Origin: Candidatus Didemnitutus sp.
Lineage (GTDB): Bacteria > Verrucomicrobiota > Verrucomicrobiia > Opitutales > Opitutaceae
Length of the DNA: 12,059 nucleotides
Direction of reading: 5' to 3'
NCBI GenBank assembly: GCA_030682505.1
Contig: JAUXOH010000176.1
Coordinates: forward strand, 1-12,059
Under the pieces are notes generated by a model that was not told where the DNA came from, made no database searches, and saw only the letters and a program-made list of their open reading frames with translations. Both the position numbers and the translations under genes were made by a program. Shown piece by piece: positions 1 to 7,518 of this stretch (positions within the stretch are counted from its first letter, which is position 1; every line of letters starts with the position of its first letter).

Positions 1-180
1 TTCTTCAAGGGCGAGTTCTCCGGCGTGCATGACGTTGTCACCAGCGACGCCCCCGAGCACTTCTCCTCCCCGATGCTCGCCCACGCCGAGCGGTTCAGCA
101 AGGTGATGACCCAAAAGGGCAAATACACCTACTACTGCACCCCGCACCCCTACATGGAGGGCGTGATCATCGTCGAGTAA
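1..180 (+). CDS. Cupredoxin (amicyanin/pseudoazurin-like blue copper protein), C-terminal part
   Basis: Frame 1 is open from the window edge to TAA at 178-180, giving the last 59 residues of a protein whose start lies outside. The segment has the type I copper signature near its end: Cys46, His49 and Met52 in CTPHPYM, plus an upstream His10 in the GVHD context, which would complete the four-ligand site. The short C-x2-H-x2-M spacing is that of amicyanin and pseudoazurin, not the C-x2-H-x4-M of plastocyanin. Such proteins are small periplasmic one-electron carriers, which would fit the redox theme of the window, but the gene is convergent with the neighbouring minus-strand genes and ends in its own terminator, so it is not part of their operon. 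It could also be the C-terminal cupredoxin domain of a larger protein, because the N-terminal part is not visible. Confidence 0.85.
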   Translation, partial: FFKGEFSGVHDVVTSDAPEHFSSPMLAHAERFSKVMTQKGKYTYYCTPHPYMEGVIIVE

Positions 181-209
181 GCGACGACACGAACAACCTT
201 CTTCCTCCC

Positions 210-240
210 GAACCCGCCTTCACCGGCGGGTTCTTTTTTT
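210..240 (+). terminator. Rho-independent terminator of the cupredoxin gene
   Basis: A perfect 9-bp stem (GAACCCGCC at 210-218, GGCGGGTTC at 225-233) with a 6-base loop is followed at once by seven T residues (234-240). It lies 30 bases after the cupredoxin stop. The other strand lacks a T-run, so it should act only on plus-strand transcripts. Confidence 0.93.
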
Positions 241-286
241 GTGCCCCCACATCGCGTGAACCAAAGCCTCCCCTCCCGGGCTCGGA

Positions 287-1969
287 TCACTGCGGGGGTT
301 GCTCGTCGCGCTTCCGTTGGCGCGCGTAGAAGAGCGAGAAGACGATCAGCACCACGCCGAGGATGAGGAACGAGACGATCCGGTAGGCGGGCTGCAGTTG
401 CGACAGGTCGATAATGAAGACGTAGGCGATCGTGGCGAAGATCGTCGTGATGCCCATCCAACGGTATTTCTTGCTCTTGAGCAACAGGCTGGCGGCAAAA
501 TAACCCGCAGCGGCCAACAACCACGACGTGCTGACGAGTGACTTCGGCACGGTGTGGTAAAGGCCGTAGGGAATGATCACGGTGGCGGCCGCCAAGTAGG
601 TGTTGCGCATCAGCTCTGTACGCACGTCGAGTCGCTCCTTCTGCCAATTCAAAATGCGGGCGATCAACAGCGCGACCAAGGCGAAGCTGAGGTTCACTCC
701 CCCCGAGGCCGGGGCCATCACCAGATAGGCAAAGTAGATGCCGCCAAAGATGAACAGGTTAGTGACAATGATGATCTTGGAGCAAAACATCACCGCCGTC
801 GCGGCCACCAGCAGGCTCTGCCAAGCCAGCCAGCTGTAGACCATCGGAGACGGGAACCAGGCCATGATGCCGACGCTGAGCGCCATGTAACCAAAGCACG
901 CATAGACGGCCGTGCCGTAGCGTCCTCGATGGTGTTGCCAGTAGGCTGTCGCCGCGACGAGGAAACCCACCGCCATCGCCACCTGCACCCACGGTGGCTG
1001 CCCGAGGTGGAACATGCGCACGTTGAGCAACCCGAGCAGCATGAGGCCCGAGGCATTGCCGAAGGCCCGCACGATGCGCAAGAACGCGGGCTCGTCCTCC
1101 TGCGGACGCAACAGGCCCGCCGCCACAAACAACGCCCCGGCCAAGCCGAGAAACACGATGTTTCCGTGCGACTCCGTCAGGCCGCGCATCGGATTCCCGC
1201 CCAGCGGATTGCCGAGGAGCCACTGGAGATGGGTGGCGTAAACCAAGCCCATCGTCACGAGGGCCAACTTCCACCAATGCAGCCGAGCGTAGAGCGCCAC
1301 GGCGATACCTGCCGCCGCCACCAACAGCGCAAAACCAAGGAGGGGCCGATTGCTGATGATGCCCGTCGCCAGCATGAGCAGCGTCGCCATGACCGCGATC
1401 GACTCGCTGCCGCGCCGGATCGCCACCCCGACCTGAACCGCGAGCACGACCCCGACCAGCACCAGCACGACCCCTTGGTTCGACACCGCCGGATTCACCG
1501 AGAAGAAATTCAACCGCAGGGTGGCGAAATAGAGGAGAAAAAGGGCCCCGCTGAAGACGATCCGCGACATCTCCTCCATGGATTTCTTCCAGAACCGCGC
1601 GAGAAACAACAGCCCGCCGACGGCCAAATAGCCGATCAGGCTGGGCACAAAGGCCGGCAAGGTGGCGAAAGGATAGATGACAAGAAAGGCCAGGCCGACC
1701 ATCAACGCGACGACCCCTACCCGCGACAGCCAGAACTCACCGATCTCGGATTCCAATCCGGGTCCAGCGGGAACGGCGACTTCCGGTTCAACCGGATCGA
1801 GGGCGAGTTCCGTCTCGGCCAACGGGGCGATGCCCGTGTGACGTTCCAACCGCGACAGTCTCGCCTCGAGTTGGCGCAGTTTGTCCTCCCAGTTCGACGC
1901 GCCCTCCGGCGGTGCTCGCGAAGGATCGCCAGCCGGGAAAGCGGAGGGGTTGGGCGGGGTAGAAGGCAC
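287..1969 (-). CDS. DUF2339-type polytopic membrane protein
   Basis: A 560-residue protein with a short proline-rich N-terminus, a heptad-like charged helix (about residues 27-43, WEDKLRQLEARLSRLERH), an acidic linker, and then almost continuous hydrophobic segments from about residue 83 to the end, enough for a dozen or more membrane helices. The order coiled coil, linker, then a segment beginning IGEFWLSRVGVVALMVG is typical of the DUF2339 (COG5373) family of predicted membrane proteins. No function is established for that family and I see no catalytic motif. The start is GTG at 1967-1969; an in-frame stop at 2000-2002 and the lack of ATG between leave little choice. No Shine-Dalgarno sequence is visible. 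A terminator at 2104-2140 separates it from the cytochrome gene upstream, so it is probably its own transcription unit and not clearly part of the electron-transfer system. Confidence 0.8.
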   Translation of the reverse strand: MPSTPPNPSAFPAGDPSRAPPEGASNWEDKLRQLEARLSRLERHTGIAPLAETELALDPVEPEVAVPAGPGLESEIGEFWLSRVGVVALMVGLAFLVIYPFATLPAFVPSLIGYLAVGGLLFLARFWKKSMEEMSRIVFSGALFLLYFATLRLNFFSVNPAVSNQGVVLVLVGVVLAVQVGVAIRRGSESIAVMATLLMLATGIISNRPLLGFALLVAAAGIAVALYARLHWWKLALVTMGLVYATHLQWLLGNPLGGNPMRGLTESHGNIVFLGLAGALFVAAGLLRPQEDEPAFLRIVRAFGNASGLMLLGLLNVRMFHLGQPPWVQVAMAVGFLVAATAYWQHHRGRYGTAVYACFGYMALSVGIMAWFPSPMVYSWLAWQSLLVAATAVMFCSKIIIVTNLFIFGGIYFAYLVMAPASGGVNLSFALVALLIARILNWQKERLDVRTELMRNTYLAAATVIIPYGLYHTVPKSLVSTSWLLAAAGYFAASLLLKSKKYRWMGITTIFATIAYVFIIDLSQLQPAYRIVSFLILGVVLIVFSLFYARQRKRDEQPPQ

Positions 1970-2103
1970 ACCGGACGACCGGGCAACAGGGAGCGCCGGT
2001 CATCGGACCCATGATGCGCTTGTCGGGGCCAGCCGACTACGCGGCCCTTGCCCGGGTGTGGGCGCGGATTGCGCAATTCCCGGGCCGGAGCGCCGGCGGT
2101 CCC

Positions 2104-2140
2104 AAAAGAACCGGCGCGAACCCGGGAGAGTCCGCGCCGG
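2104..2140 (-). terminator. Rho-independent terminator after the seven-haem cytochrome gene
   Basis: Read on the minus strand, an 8-bp GC-only stem (CCGGCGCG / CGCGCCGG, plus-strand 2133-2140 and 2111-2118), which can be extended inward by three pairs including one G-T, is followed by TTCTTTT (2110-2104). It lies about 38 bases after the stop of the cytochrome gene and before the DUF2339 gene. Confidence 0.85.
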
Positions 2141-2177
2141 CACTGGCTTTGAACCGGGGTTAACTAAGGAAGTGAGT

Positions 2178-3671
2178 CTACTTGCCCTGAATGCCGCCGT
2201 TGTGGCAATCGGCGCAGCGGAGTTCCGCATCGTAGTCGCCGGCGGGATGCTTGAACTCGAGTCCGCTGGCGCTGAGGGTCGCCAGCTCGGCACCCTTGCC
2301 TTGGGAAAGAATGATGTGGCACGAGGTGCAATCGCTCGCGCGCACTTTTTCGCCGGAGGCGGTGGAGTGCTTGTCGTCGTGGCAGCGGAAACAGCCGGGC
2401 CAGTCCTTGTGGCCGATGTTGTTCGGGTATTGGCGCCAGTCGGCCTTGCGCTCGGGGAACATCGTGGCGGCGTAGATGCGCTGCACCTCGGCGATCGTCT
2501 CGGTGAGGCCGGGCGCGTCCTTGTAGCGGCCCTTGAGGTATTCGGCGATCTTGCCCGGGGCCTCCGCCCCGGTCTTGATCGATTCCTGAGTCATCGCGGC
2601 CACGGCGTGGCGCTTGATATTCGGCAGTTCGGTGCTGATCTTGCCGAGCGCCATCGCGCGCTCGACGGAATCATTGGCCGGCGGGAAGACGTGGGCCGGG
2701 CGATTGTGGCAGTCGATGCAATCCATCACGCGGATCCGGTTCGCCGGCGGCTCGCCCTTGAATTCTTCGTTGCGAAAAATCTTGGCGGAACCGTCCTGCT
2801 TGTTGAGAACGCGCATCCAGACGATGTCCTGCAACTTTTCGTCGATGGCGTAATATTCGACGACCTGATCCTTGCTCACGTGCCAGTGGATGCCGTTGAG
2901 CGGGCTGCCCGGACGGCCGTTGTTGACGCGCATGAGCATCCGGACCGCGTAAGGCGTGTTCTTGCGGTCCGACAGGTAGTGCTCCCAATTCATGTCGAGA
3001 TTGCCGAGAAACTTTTCGGGCCAGTGGCATTTTTCGCAAGTTTCCTGGGCCGGGCGGAGATTGTGCACCGGGGTCGGGATCGGGCGGTTGTAGTTGTCGA
3101 AGATAAAACCATAGAGCTGCCGGGTACCGTTGAGCTTGGCCTCCACGAAGGCCTTGGCGCCGGAGCCGACGTGACACTCCACGCAGGCAACGCGGGCGTG
3201 CGCGCCGCGCTGGTAGGTTTGGAATTCCGCGTTCATCGCCGAGTGGCAGACTTGACCGCAGAACACATTCGATTCGGCGTAGTGATAGGTTTGGTAGCTG
3301 CCGAAGGCCGACAAGAGCAGGAAGACCGCGCCACCCGCGACAAAGACCACGATGCGGCGGCGGTGAACAGAATTATCCCAGTCGATGGCCCAAAAGCTCG
3401 CTTTGCCGCCGGCGTGCAGGCGACGGTGCCGACGCTGCTGCCACCAGCCCAGGAAGACGAACGAGAGGCCGGCAATAAGAAACATCGGCGCGACCAGATA
3501 GGTCAAAATGCCGAGGTAGGGGTTCTTGTCCTCCTGGGTGAAATCCATCGCCACCAGCAGGGCGAAGGAGAAAAGCGCACCCACGGCCAGCACGCCACCG
3601 GCGGCGCTGATCCAGTTGTTGAAATTGGTGACCCGCTTTGGTGCGGGGGTCGGTTGAGGTGTGTCGGTCAT
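2178..3671 (-). CDS. Seven-haem inner-membrane cytochrome c, ImcH/NapC-NirT-like quinol dehydrogenase
   Basis: A 497-residue protein with three membrane segments (about residues 20-43, 53-77 and 107-127) followed by a periplasmic domain with seven haem-attachment motifs: one CX3CH (CGQVCH, 138-143) and six CXXCH (163, 212, 318, 427, 448, 486). The first motif sits just after the last membrane helix in an FCGQVCHSAM context, as in NapC/NirT-type proteins where this haem lies next to the quinol site. Three helices plus seven haems at about 500 residues match the layout of Geobacter ImcH better than the tetrahaem, single-helix CymA/NapC. The expected role is exchange of electrons between the quinone pool and periplasmic cytochromes. 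It lies just downstream of cassette 2, beyond a terminator, with only about 37 bases between that terminator and the ATG. No Shine-Dalgarno sequence is seen. The ImcH assignment is by architecture only. Confidence 0.88.
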   Translation of the reverse strand: MTDTPQPTPAPKRVTNFNNWISAAGGVLAVGALFSFALLVAMDFTQEDKNPYLGILTYLVAPMFLIAGLSFVFLGWWQQRRHRRLHAGGKASFWAIDWDNSVHRRRIVVFVAGGAVFLLLSAFGSYQTYHYAESNVFCGQVCHSAMNAEFQTYQRGAHARVACVECHVGSGAKAFVEAKLNGTRQLYGFIFDNYNRPIPTPVHNLRPAQETCEKCHWPEKFLGNLDMNWEHYLSDRKNTPYAVRMLMRVNNGRPGSPLNGIHWHVSKDQVVEYYAIDEKLQDIVWMRVLNKQDGSAKIFRNEEFKGEPPANRIRVMDCIDCHNRPAHVFPPANDSVERAMALGKISTELPNIKRHAVAAMTQESIKTGAEAPGKIAEYLKGRYKDAPGLTETIAEVQRIYAATMFPERKADWRQYPNNIGHKDWPGCFRCHDDKHSTASGEKVRASDCTSCHIILSQGKGAELATLSASGLEFKHPAGDYDAELRCADCHNGGIQGK

Positions 3672-3708
3672 AACGGAGTGGAAAGATCGAGGGTGCGTGC
3701 AGGGAGAG

Positions 3709-3741
3709 AAAAAGCCGACGGAGCGGGGGCTGCCGTCGGCT
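3709..3741 (-). terminator. Rho-independent terminator after monohaem cytochrome c of cassette 2
   Basis: On the minus strand a perfect 9-bp stem (AGCCGACGG / CCGTCGGCT, plus-strand 3733-3741 and 3713-3721), with an inner AGC/GCT pairing beside a bulged C, is followed by a run of T (3713-3709). It lies between the monohaem gene and the seven-haem cytochrome gene. It is homologous to the terminator at 7454-7493. Because so little sequence remains before the next start codon, it may act as an attenuator and not as a complete stop. Confidence 0.88.
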
Positions 3742-3765
3742 CGAAAAATGCCGGATTACACGGCG

Positions 3766-4101
3766 TCAGGTCTTGAGTTGGCGGATGAACGCCACGAGAT
3801 CCTTCGCCTCCTGTTCGGAATACTCGTCGCGGAAACCTTTCATGCGCTCCTTCCCGTTCTCAAGGTAGCCATCCAGGATGGCCTTGATCATCTCGTCGTC
3901 CTTCATCTCGGCTTGGACTGCGGCTTCGGTGTAGTCGCGGATCTTCAGCTTCTTGCCCTGCTTGGTCTGGGCCTTGCCGTCTTCCCCATGGCAGGCGGCG
4001 CAGGAGTTTTCCCAGTTTTCCGAGGCGGGGGCGGCGTGGCTGGTCCCTGCAACGAACGCGAGGGCCACGCCGACAAGGGCGATTTTGGAGGTGGAGTTCA
4101 T
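3766..4101 (-). CDS. Small periplasmic monohaem class I cytochrome c (cassette 2)
   Basis: A 111-residue protein with a cleavable signal peptide (hydrophobic core about residues 6-19, cleavage likely after SHA at 23), one haem motif CAACH at 34-38, and a probable distal methionine ligand, Met87 in ERMKGF. Mature size (about 88 residues) and helix-rich C-terminus fit class I cytochromes c of the c5/c6 or oxidase-subunit type. In context it should be the periplasmic shuttle between the inner-membrane seven-haem cytochrome and the outer-membrane complex, the position that MtoD holds in iron oxidisers. It follows the barrel gene by 60 bases and is followed by a terminator. It is 89/111 identical to the copy at 7519-7854, with most changes in the signal peptide. 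Confidence 0.93.
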   Translation of the reverse strand: MNSTSKIALVGVALAFVAGTSHAAPASENWENSCAACHGEDGKAQTKQGKKLKIRDYTEAAVQAEMKDDEMIKAILDGYLENGKERMKGFRDEYSEQEAKDLVAFIRQLKT

Positions 4102-4161
4102 GGGCTTGGCTCAGGATAGAGGAATCCGGGGGCCGATGGCGATAGTGGAGTCGCCGCCGGC

Positions 4162-6315
4162 TCAGAGCGCGTAGTCGAAGGAGACGTAGGCGATCGGGCC
4201 CTTGAAGTTGGTGTTGCCACCGGTCGTATCGTTCTGGCTGTCCCGATATCCGGCCTTGGCGTTGAGCACCATCTTCTCGCTCAGCTTGCGCTTGATGCCG
4301 ACGGTGAACATGTAGTCCCGGGCCATCACGCCGTAGGGCATGGTCATCGAGGCGAGCGCGGAGTCGTCGTTGTCGGCGCGGTAATACGTGACCTGGGTCT
4401 GCAGGTCGGTGGCCGCGTTGAGCACGACACCGTAGAGGAAACTCATCGTCACGTAGTTGTTGTTCGAGTTCTGCACGATCTTGTTGGCGTCATAGGCCAC
4501 ATTCGTGCCCGACGCGGGCACGACCCCGGCGCGCGGGTAGATCGTCTGGATGGTGTTGAACACAATCGTACCGTTCAGTTGCGCGTAGCTCTGGGCGTTC
4601 GGGGTCCAGTCGATCGTCTCGCTGATCGAGTGGTTCTCAATGTCGCCGGACTCGTAGGTCGGGAACAGCGGCTGCCGGCCGGTCACCTCGATTTCACCGG
4701 TGCGGTAGACATAGCGCGTGGTAAAGGAAAGCGCCGGGACGGGCTTGACGACGACGGTGGCCTTCACGCCTTGATACTCGTTGTCGAGGATGTAGACGTC
4801 GGGCCGGACGCCGATGCCGATCGACTCAAAGCTGTGCGACTTCTGGAAGACCTCGGCGCGCACGAGCAACAGGGAGGATTGGCGCCAGTTGGCACCGAAG
4901 GTGAAGTTGCCGTGGTCCTCGGAGAGCCGGTTGTCGGCCAGCGTGCCGTTGGCAGCCGTGAGCGGGTTGTAGGCGGAAGTATTGCCGTCGGTCCCCGCGG
5001 TGTCCTTCTCGTTGGCGTTGAAATAAAGCGTCACGTTCTTGAGGCCCGAGTAACGCACTTCCAGCTCCGGCGACACGGAATGCTGACGGAGTCGCGACCA
5101 GGTCAGGCGCGGCGTCGAGGTGGTGGTGATGACATCGTAGCCGCCGTTGCTCTTGGCCTCGGCGTCCTCGTAGCGCACGCCCAGCATCAGGGAAAGGTCC
5201 TTGAGGGGGGTGTAGTCCACCGCCGCGCGGCCGGTGAGGATCTTGTGCCGGGATTGGCCGTAGAGGGCGCTGACGTTGTAGGAACGCACCTGCTGCAGGC
5301 CCGTCGCGCTCGGCGTGGCCGTGATCAGCGAGCGGTAGCCGGAGAAATCGGCTTCCACGCGGTGGTAGCTGCCTTCCACGCGGGCTTTGAGCTGATCATT
5401 GATCACCGTCTCAACTTTGGCATGGGCGGTCTTTGAGGAGGACTCGATGCCGTCCGCCTGATCCAGGATGACTTGATTGCTCACCTGGCTGGGCGGCAGG
5501 AGAACGGTGGCGGCCGGGTTCGGGAACGGGCGGGCTTCACCGGGGAAGCGCGTGACATAGCGGATGTTGTAGTTGTCGATCCGCTCGACGCCGGCGCCGA
5601 CCAGCATCGTCGTGTTGCCGATGGTGTGGTGCACGGTGGCGGTGAGATCTTCGCGGCGCTCGTCGAGCTTGAGGTAGCTGGGTGCGAACTTGCGGACCTG
5701 CGAGAACGGGGGATTGTTGTTCGGCAGTCCGGTGAAGTCCGAGTCGCCCCAGATCGTCGAGTCCTTCTTGCCGTCGCGGGTCTCGTTGACGTAGGAGACG
5801 GTGAGGGCCGGCTTGTCGGGCAACCCAACGGTGGCCTTCAGCCAGAACCGGCCGCGGTCGAGGTGCAGGTCGGGATCGGCCAATGACATCCACTGTTTGC
5901 TGATCGGGAAGAAGCCGCCCACGCCGTCATAGAAGGTGCGGAAGGTCTTGTAGCCGAGCTCGATCGTGCCGACGTCGTGCTTGGTGAACTTCAACTGGGC
6001 GAGGTAGTCTTCGGCGCCGAAGAGCGCACGGCCGTCGAACTTCATCGACGTCTCGTCGTTGATGTCGCGGGTGTAGCGGAATGACTCGATGCCGAAGCTG
6101 CCGTCTTTCGGAGCTTGGGTGCGGCTCTGATAGGCCGAGTTGCTGCCCGAGAGCGAGGCGCCCATGCCGGAGAGCTTGATGTAGTTTTCGAACTTGGGAA
6201 ACGCGTCCGTCGCGACGGCCGGTTCCGCCCCACCGGCGCTGAGGCCGGCGAGAGCAATCACCGCACCGGCGAGGAGGCCGGTGGTGCGGACGAGAGGTGA
6301 AAGAAATGCTTTCAT
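4162..6315 (-). CDS. MtrB/PioB-like outer-membrane beta-barrel porin (cassette 2)
   Basis: A 717-residue protein beginning MKAFLSPLVR, with a signal peptide (cleavage probable after AGGA, residue 30) and then alternating polar/aromatic strands without hydrophobic helices, as in a large beta barrel. Early blocks FENYIKLSG, GSFGIESFRY, ELGYKTFRTFYDG, LHLDRGRFW and KKDSTIWGD align with the cassette 1 barrel and are of MtrB/PioB type. No N-terminal CXXC pair (present in Shewanella MtrB) is seen. Proteins of this family form a sheath in the outer membrane around a multihaem cytochrome. The frame stays open to 6519, but the extra 68 residues overlap the upstream cytochrome gene and look like out-of-frame coding, so the ATG at 6313-6315, 19 bases after the cytochrome stop, is preferred. 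The chain ends in DYAL and not in the usual terminal aromatic residue. Confidence 0.9.
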   Translation of the reverse strand: MKAFLSPLVRTTGLLAGAVIALAGLSAGGAEPAVATDAFPKFENYIKLSGMGASLSGSNSAYQSRTQAPKDGSFGIESFRYTRDINDETSMKFDGRALFGAEDYLAQLKFTKHDVGTIELGYKTFRTFYDGVGGFFPISKQWMSLADPDLHLDRGRFWLKATVGLPDKPALTVSYVNETRDGKKDSTIWGDSDFTGLPNNNPPFSQVRKFAPSYLKLDERREDLTATVHHTIGNTTMLVGAGVERIDNYNIRYVTRFPGEARPFPNPAATVLLPPSQVSNQVILDQADGIESSSKTAHAKVETVINDQLKARVEGSYHRVEADFSGYRSLITATPSATGLQQVRSYNVSALYGQSRHKILTGRAAVDYTPLKDLSLMLGVRYEDAEAKSNGGYDVITTTSTPRLTWSRLRQHSVSPELEVRYSGLKNVTLYFNANEKDTAGTDGNTSAYNPLTAANGTLADNRLSEDHGNFTFGANWRQSSLLLVRAEVFQKSHSFESIGIGVRPDVYILDNEYQGVKATVVVKPVPALSFTTRYVYRTGEIEVTGRQPLFPTYESGDIENHSISETIDWTPNAQSYAQLNGTIVFNTIQTIYPRAGVVPASGTNVAYDANKIVQNSNNNYVTMSFLYGVVLNAATDLQTQVTYYRADNDDSALASMTMPYGVMARDYMFTVGIKRKLSEKMVLNAKAGYRDSQNDTTGGNTNFKGPIAYVSFDYAL

Positions 6316-6334
6316 GGTTGGCAAGGGAAGAGGG

Positions 6335-7129
6335 TTAGTAGCGCAGGTGGTAGCTGGTGTTCGAGCCGTGGGGTGCCTCGTGGCAGCCGGCGGCCCAGCA
6401 GGTGCCCTGCATGGCGCGGGTGGTGTGATTCGCCGCCGACGCGCCGATGGCGTTGGCGTTGATCTGACCGGACGCGGTCGGGGTCTGCAGGTGGCACTGC
6501 AGGCAGAGATTGTAATCACGGGCGACCAGCATCTTCTGGTTCACCGATCCGTGCGGATTGTGGCACGAGACGCACCCTTCGCGCATGGCGCCGTGTTCAT
6601 AGATGAACGGACCCTTCTGCTGGGTGTGGCATTTCACGCAGCTATCGTTCTGCGCTTCGATGGCGGAAGCGGAACCCTTGATCGCGCTGCCGGAGTGGGA
6701 GTCGTGGCAATCGCCGCAGGTCACCTTGCCGGACATCACCGGGTGGGCGTTGGGGAGACTGAATTCAGCGCGCTTGTCGAGATGGCAGGCGAAGCAAGTC
6801 TCGGGCGACTGGTTCGGATTGACGATCGTGCCGAAGGCACCGCCGGTCTTCACGTGCAGCGACCCGGCCCCGTGGCAGGATTCGCAGCCCATTTCCTGAT
6901 CCTTGCCACCGGGGGCGATCAGTTTGGCATGAGAAGCACCCGCGAAGGTGTGCGAGACATCCTCATGGCATTGGGTACATTTGCTGGAGCCGACAAACGT
7001 CGCTCCGGGAATGGATGGGGGCGCCACCATGGTGCGGCTCGTCATCACGCAGGAGACGAGAAGGAGGCCCCAGATGGCGGCACCTCCGAAGATTAGGGTG
7101 CTCTTGATCCGGCTTGGATGAGTGCTCAT
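6335..7129 (-). CDS. Eight-haem MtrA/DmsE-like cytochrome c lipoprotein (cassette 2)
   Basis: A 264-residue protein with seven CXXCH motifs (starting at residues 51, 82, 112, 138, 164, 186, 209) and an eighth, wider motif CX4CH (CWAAGCH, 244-250) of the type that binds haem in class III cytochromes c3. The mature part has ten further histidines, enough for bis-histidine ligation of all eight haems. The N-terminus has a lipobox, LVSC at 24-27, so the protein is probably anchored by lipid to a membrane, most likely the inner face of the outer membrane. The MtrA/PioA/MtoA/DmsE family normally has ten haems and about 330 residues, so this is a shorter wire. It is translated just before the barrel (19-base gap) and should sit inside it to carry electrons across the outer membrane. 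About 70 percent identical by eye to the copy at 10046-10822. Confidence 0.93.
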   Translation of the reverse strand: MSTHPSRIKSTLIFGGAAIWGLLLVSCVMTSRTMVAPPSIPGATFVGSSKCTQCHEDVSHTFAGASHAKLIAPGGKDQEMGCESCHGAGSLHVKTGGAFGTIVNPNQSPETCFACHLDKRAEFSLPNAHPVMSGKVTCGDCHDSHSGSAIKGSASAIEAQNDSCVKCHTQQKGPFIYEHGAMREGCVSCHNPHGSVNQKMLVARDYNLCLQCHLQTPTASGQINANAIGASAANHTTRAMQGTCWAAGCHEAPHGSNTSYHLRY

Positions 7130-7207
7130 TGCTGCAGCGGTTAGGTTTTCTTGGCTCGGTTGGATTGGTGAAGAGATGCGATGCCTCTTCTAGCATGCGG
7201 ATCTTGC

Positions 7208-7225
7208 CATAAGCTTCGGCTTATG
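7208..7225. promoter_or_regulatory. Palindrome CATAAG-N6-CTTATG upstream of cassette 2 (putative operator)
   Basis: Arms CATAAG (7208-7213) and CTTATG (7220-7225) are perfect inverted repeats with a 6-base spacer; one extra inner pair gives a 7-bp stem with a TTCG loop. The site ends 79 bases before the ATG of the eight-haem cytochrome. The same arms and spacing occur 82 bases before the cassette 1 start, with a different spacer, which favours a protein-binding site. An RNA hairpin in the 5' leader is the alternative. Confidence 0.6.
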
Positions 7226-7394
7226 ACTCCGCATGGCTTGTTCATGTCTCGGCGCGGATTGGAGGTCACTCGGGGCGGCACCAAACCTTGCGTATCAGGC
7301 CGACTGGTGGAGAAAAGAAGCGCGGCAACAATCGGCACCGTGTTTTCCGGTTTGGCATGGGATGGGCTAGCCGCTCGGTCGGATCCCGCCCCCC

Positions 7395-7433
7395 ACCTGC
7401 GCAGCGGAAATGATTCCGCCGTCGACCGCAGGT
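7395..7433. repeat. Nested inverted repeat in the cassette 1-cassette 2 spacer
   Basis: Outer arms ACCTGCG (7395-7401) and CGCAGGT (7427-7433) enclose a second perfect pair GCGGAA (7404-7409) / TTCCGC (7414-7419) with an ATGA loop. It lies just beyond the terminator of cassette 1 on the downstream side. No T-run follows, so it is not a terminator. Its role is unknown. Confidence 0.5.
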
Positions 7434-7453
7434 CTGGCGGCGGAAATTCGGCC

Positions 7454-7493
7454 AAAGAAAAAGCCGGCGGAAGCCAAGGGCTCCCGTCGGCTT
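7454..7493 (-). terminator. Rho-independent terminator of cassette 1
   Basis: On the minus strand a 15-bp stem with one mismatch and one G-T pair (plus-strand arms 7461-7475 and 7479-7493, 3-base loop) runs into TTTTTCTTT. It starts 25 bases after the stop codon of the monohaem cytochrome gene. Its outer stem AAGCCGACGG and the sequence between stop and stem match those of cassette 2, so the terminator was duplicated together with the genes. Confidence 0.92.
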
Positions 7494-7518
7494 GAAAGTG
7501 CCGGACGTTCAGTCGGCG

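Larger units (their letters stand above)
7130..7453. other. Intergenic region upstream of cassette 2
   Basis: These 324 bases hold no convincing gene. They contain the CATAAG-N6-CTTATG palindrome (7208-7225) and a nested inverted repeat (7395-7433). The promoter of cassette 2 must lie here if the terminator at 7454-7493 works, but I cannot point to clear -35/-10 elements. The stretch AAAACCTAACC just before the start resembles the AAAAACTAACC found at the same place before cassette 1. Confidence 0.6.

Noticed and set aside
554..2014. Plus-strand open frame of 486 codons opposite the DUF2339 gene
   Set aside because: The translation is a low-complexity mix of His, Arg, Gln and Asp, the antisense image of hydrophobic membrane helices.
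2068..2077. Palindrome ATTGCGCAAT upstream of the DUF2339 gene
   Set aside because: A single 10-base palindrome in GC-rich sequence is expected by chance and it is not repeated elsewhere in the window.
1881..3776. Long plus-strand open frame (631 codons) across the seven-haem cytochrome gene and both flanking spacers
   Set aside because: It is antisense to the haem motifs, runs through two terminators, and shows no recognisable protein features.
6316..6519. N-terminal extension of the cassette 2 barrel gene to an earlier ATG at 6519
   Set aside because: The added 68 residues overlap the upstream cytochrome gene in another frame, are Pro/Arg/Thr-rich, and would bury the clear signal peptide that begins at 6315.
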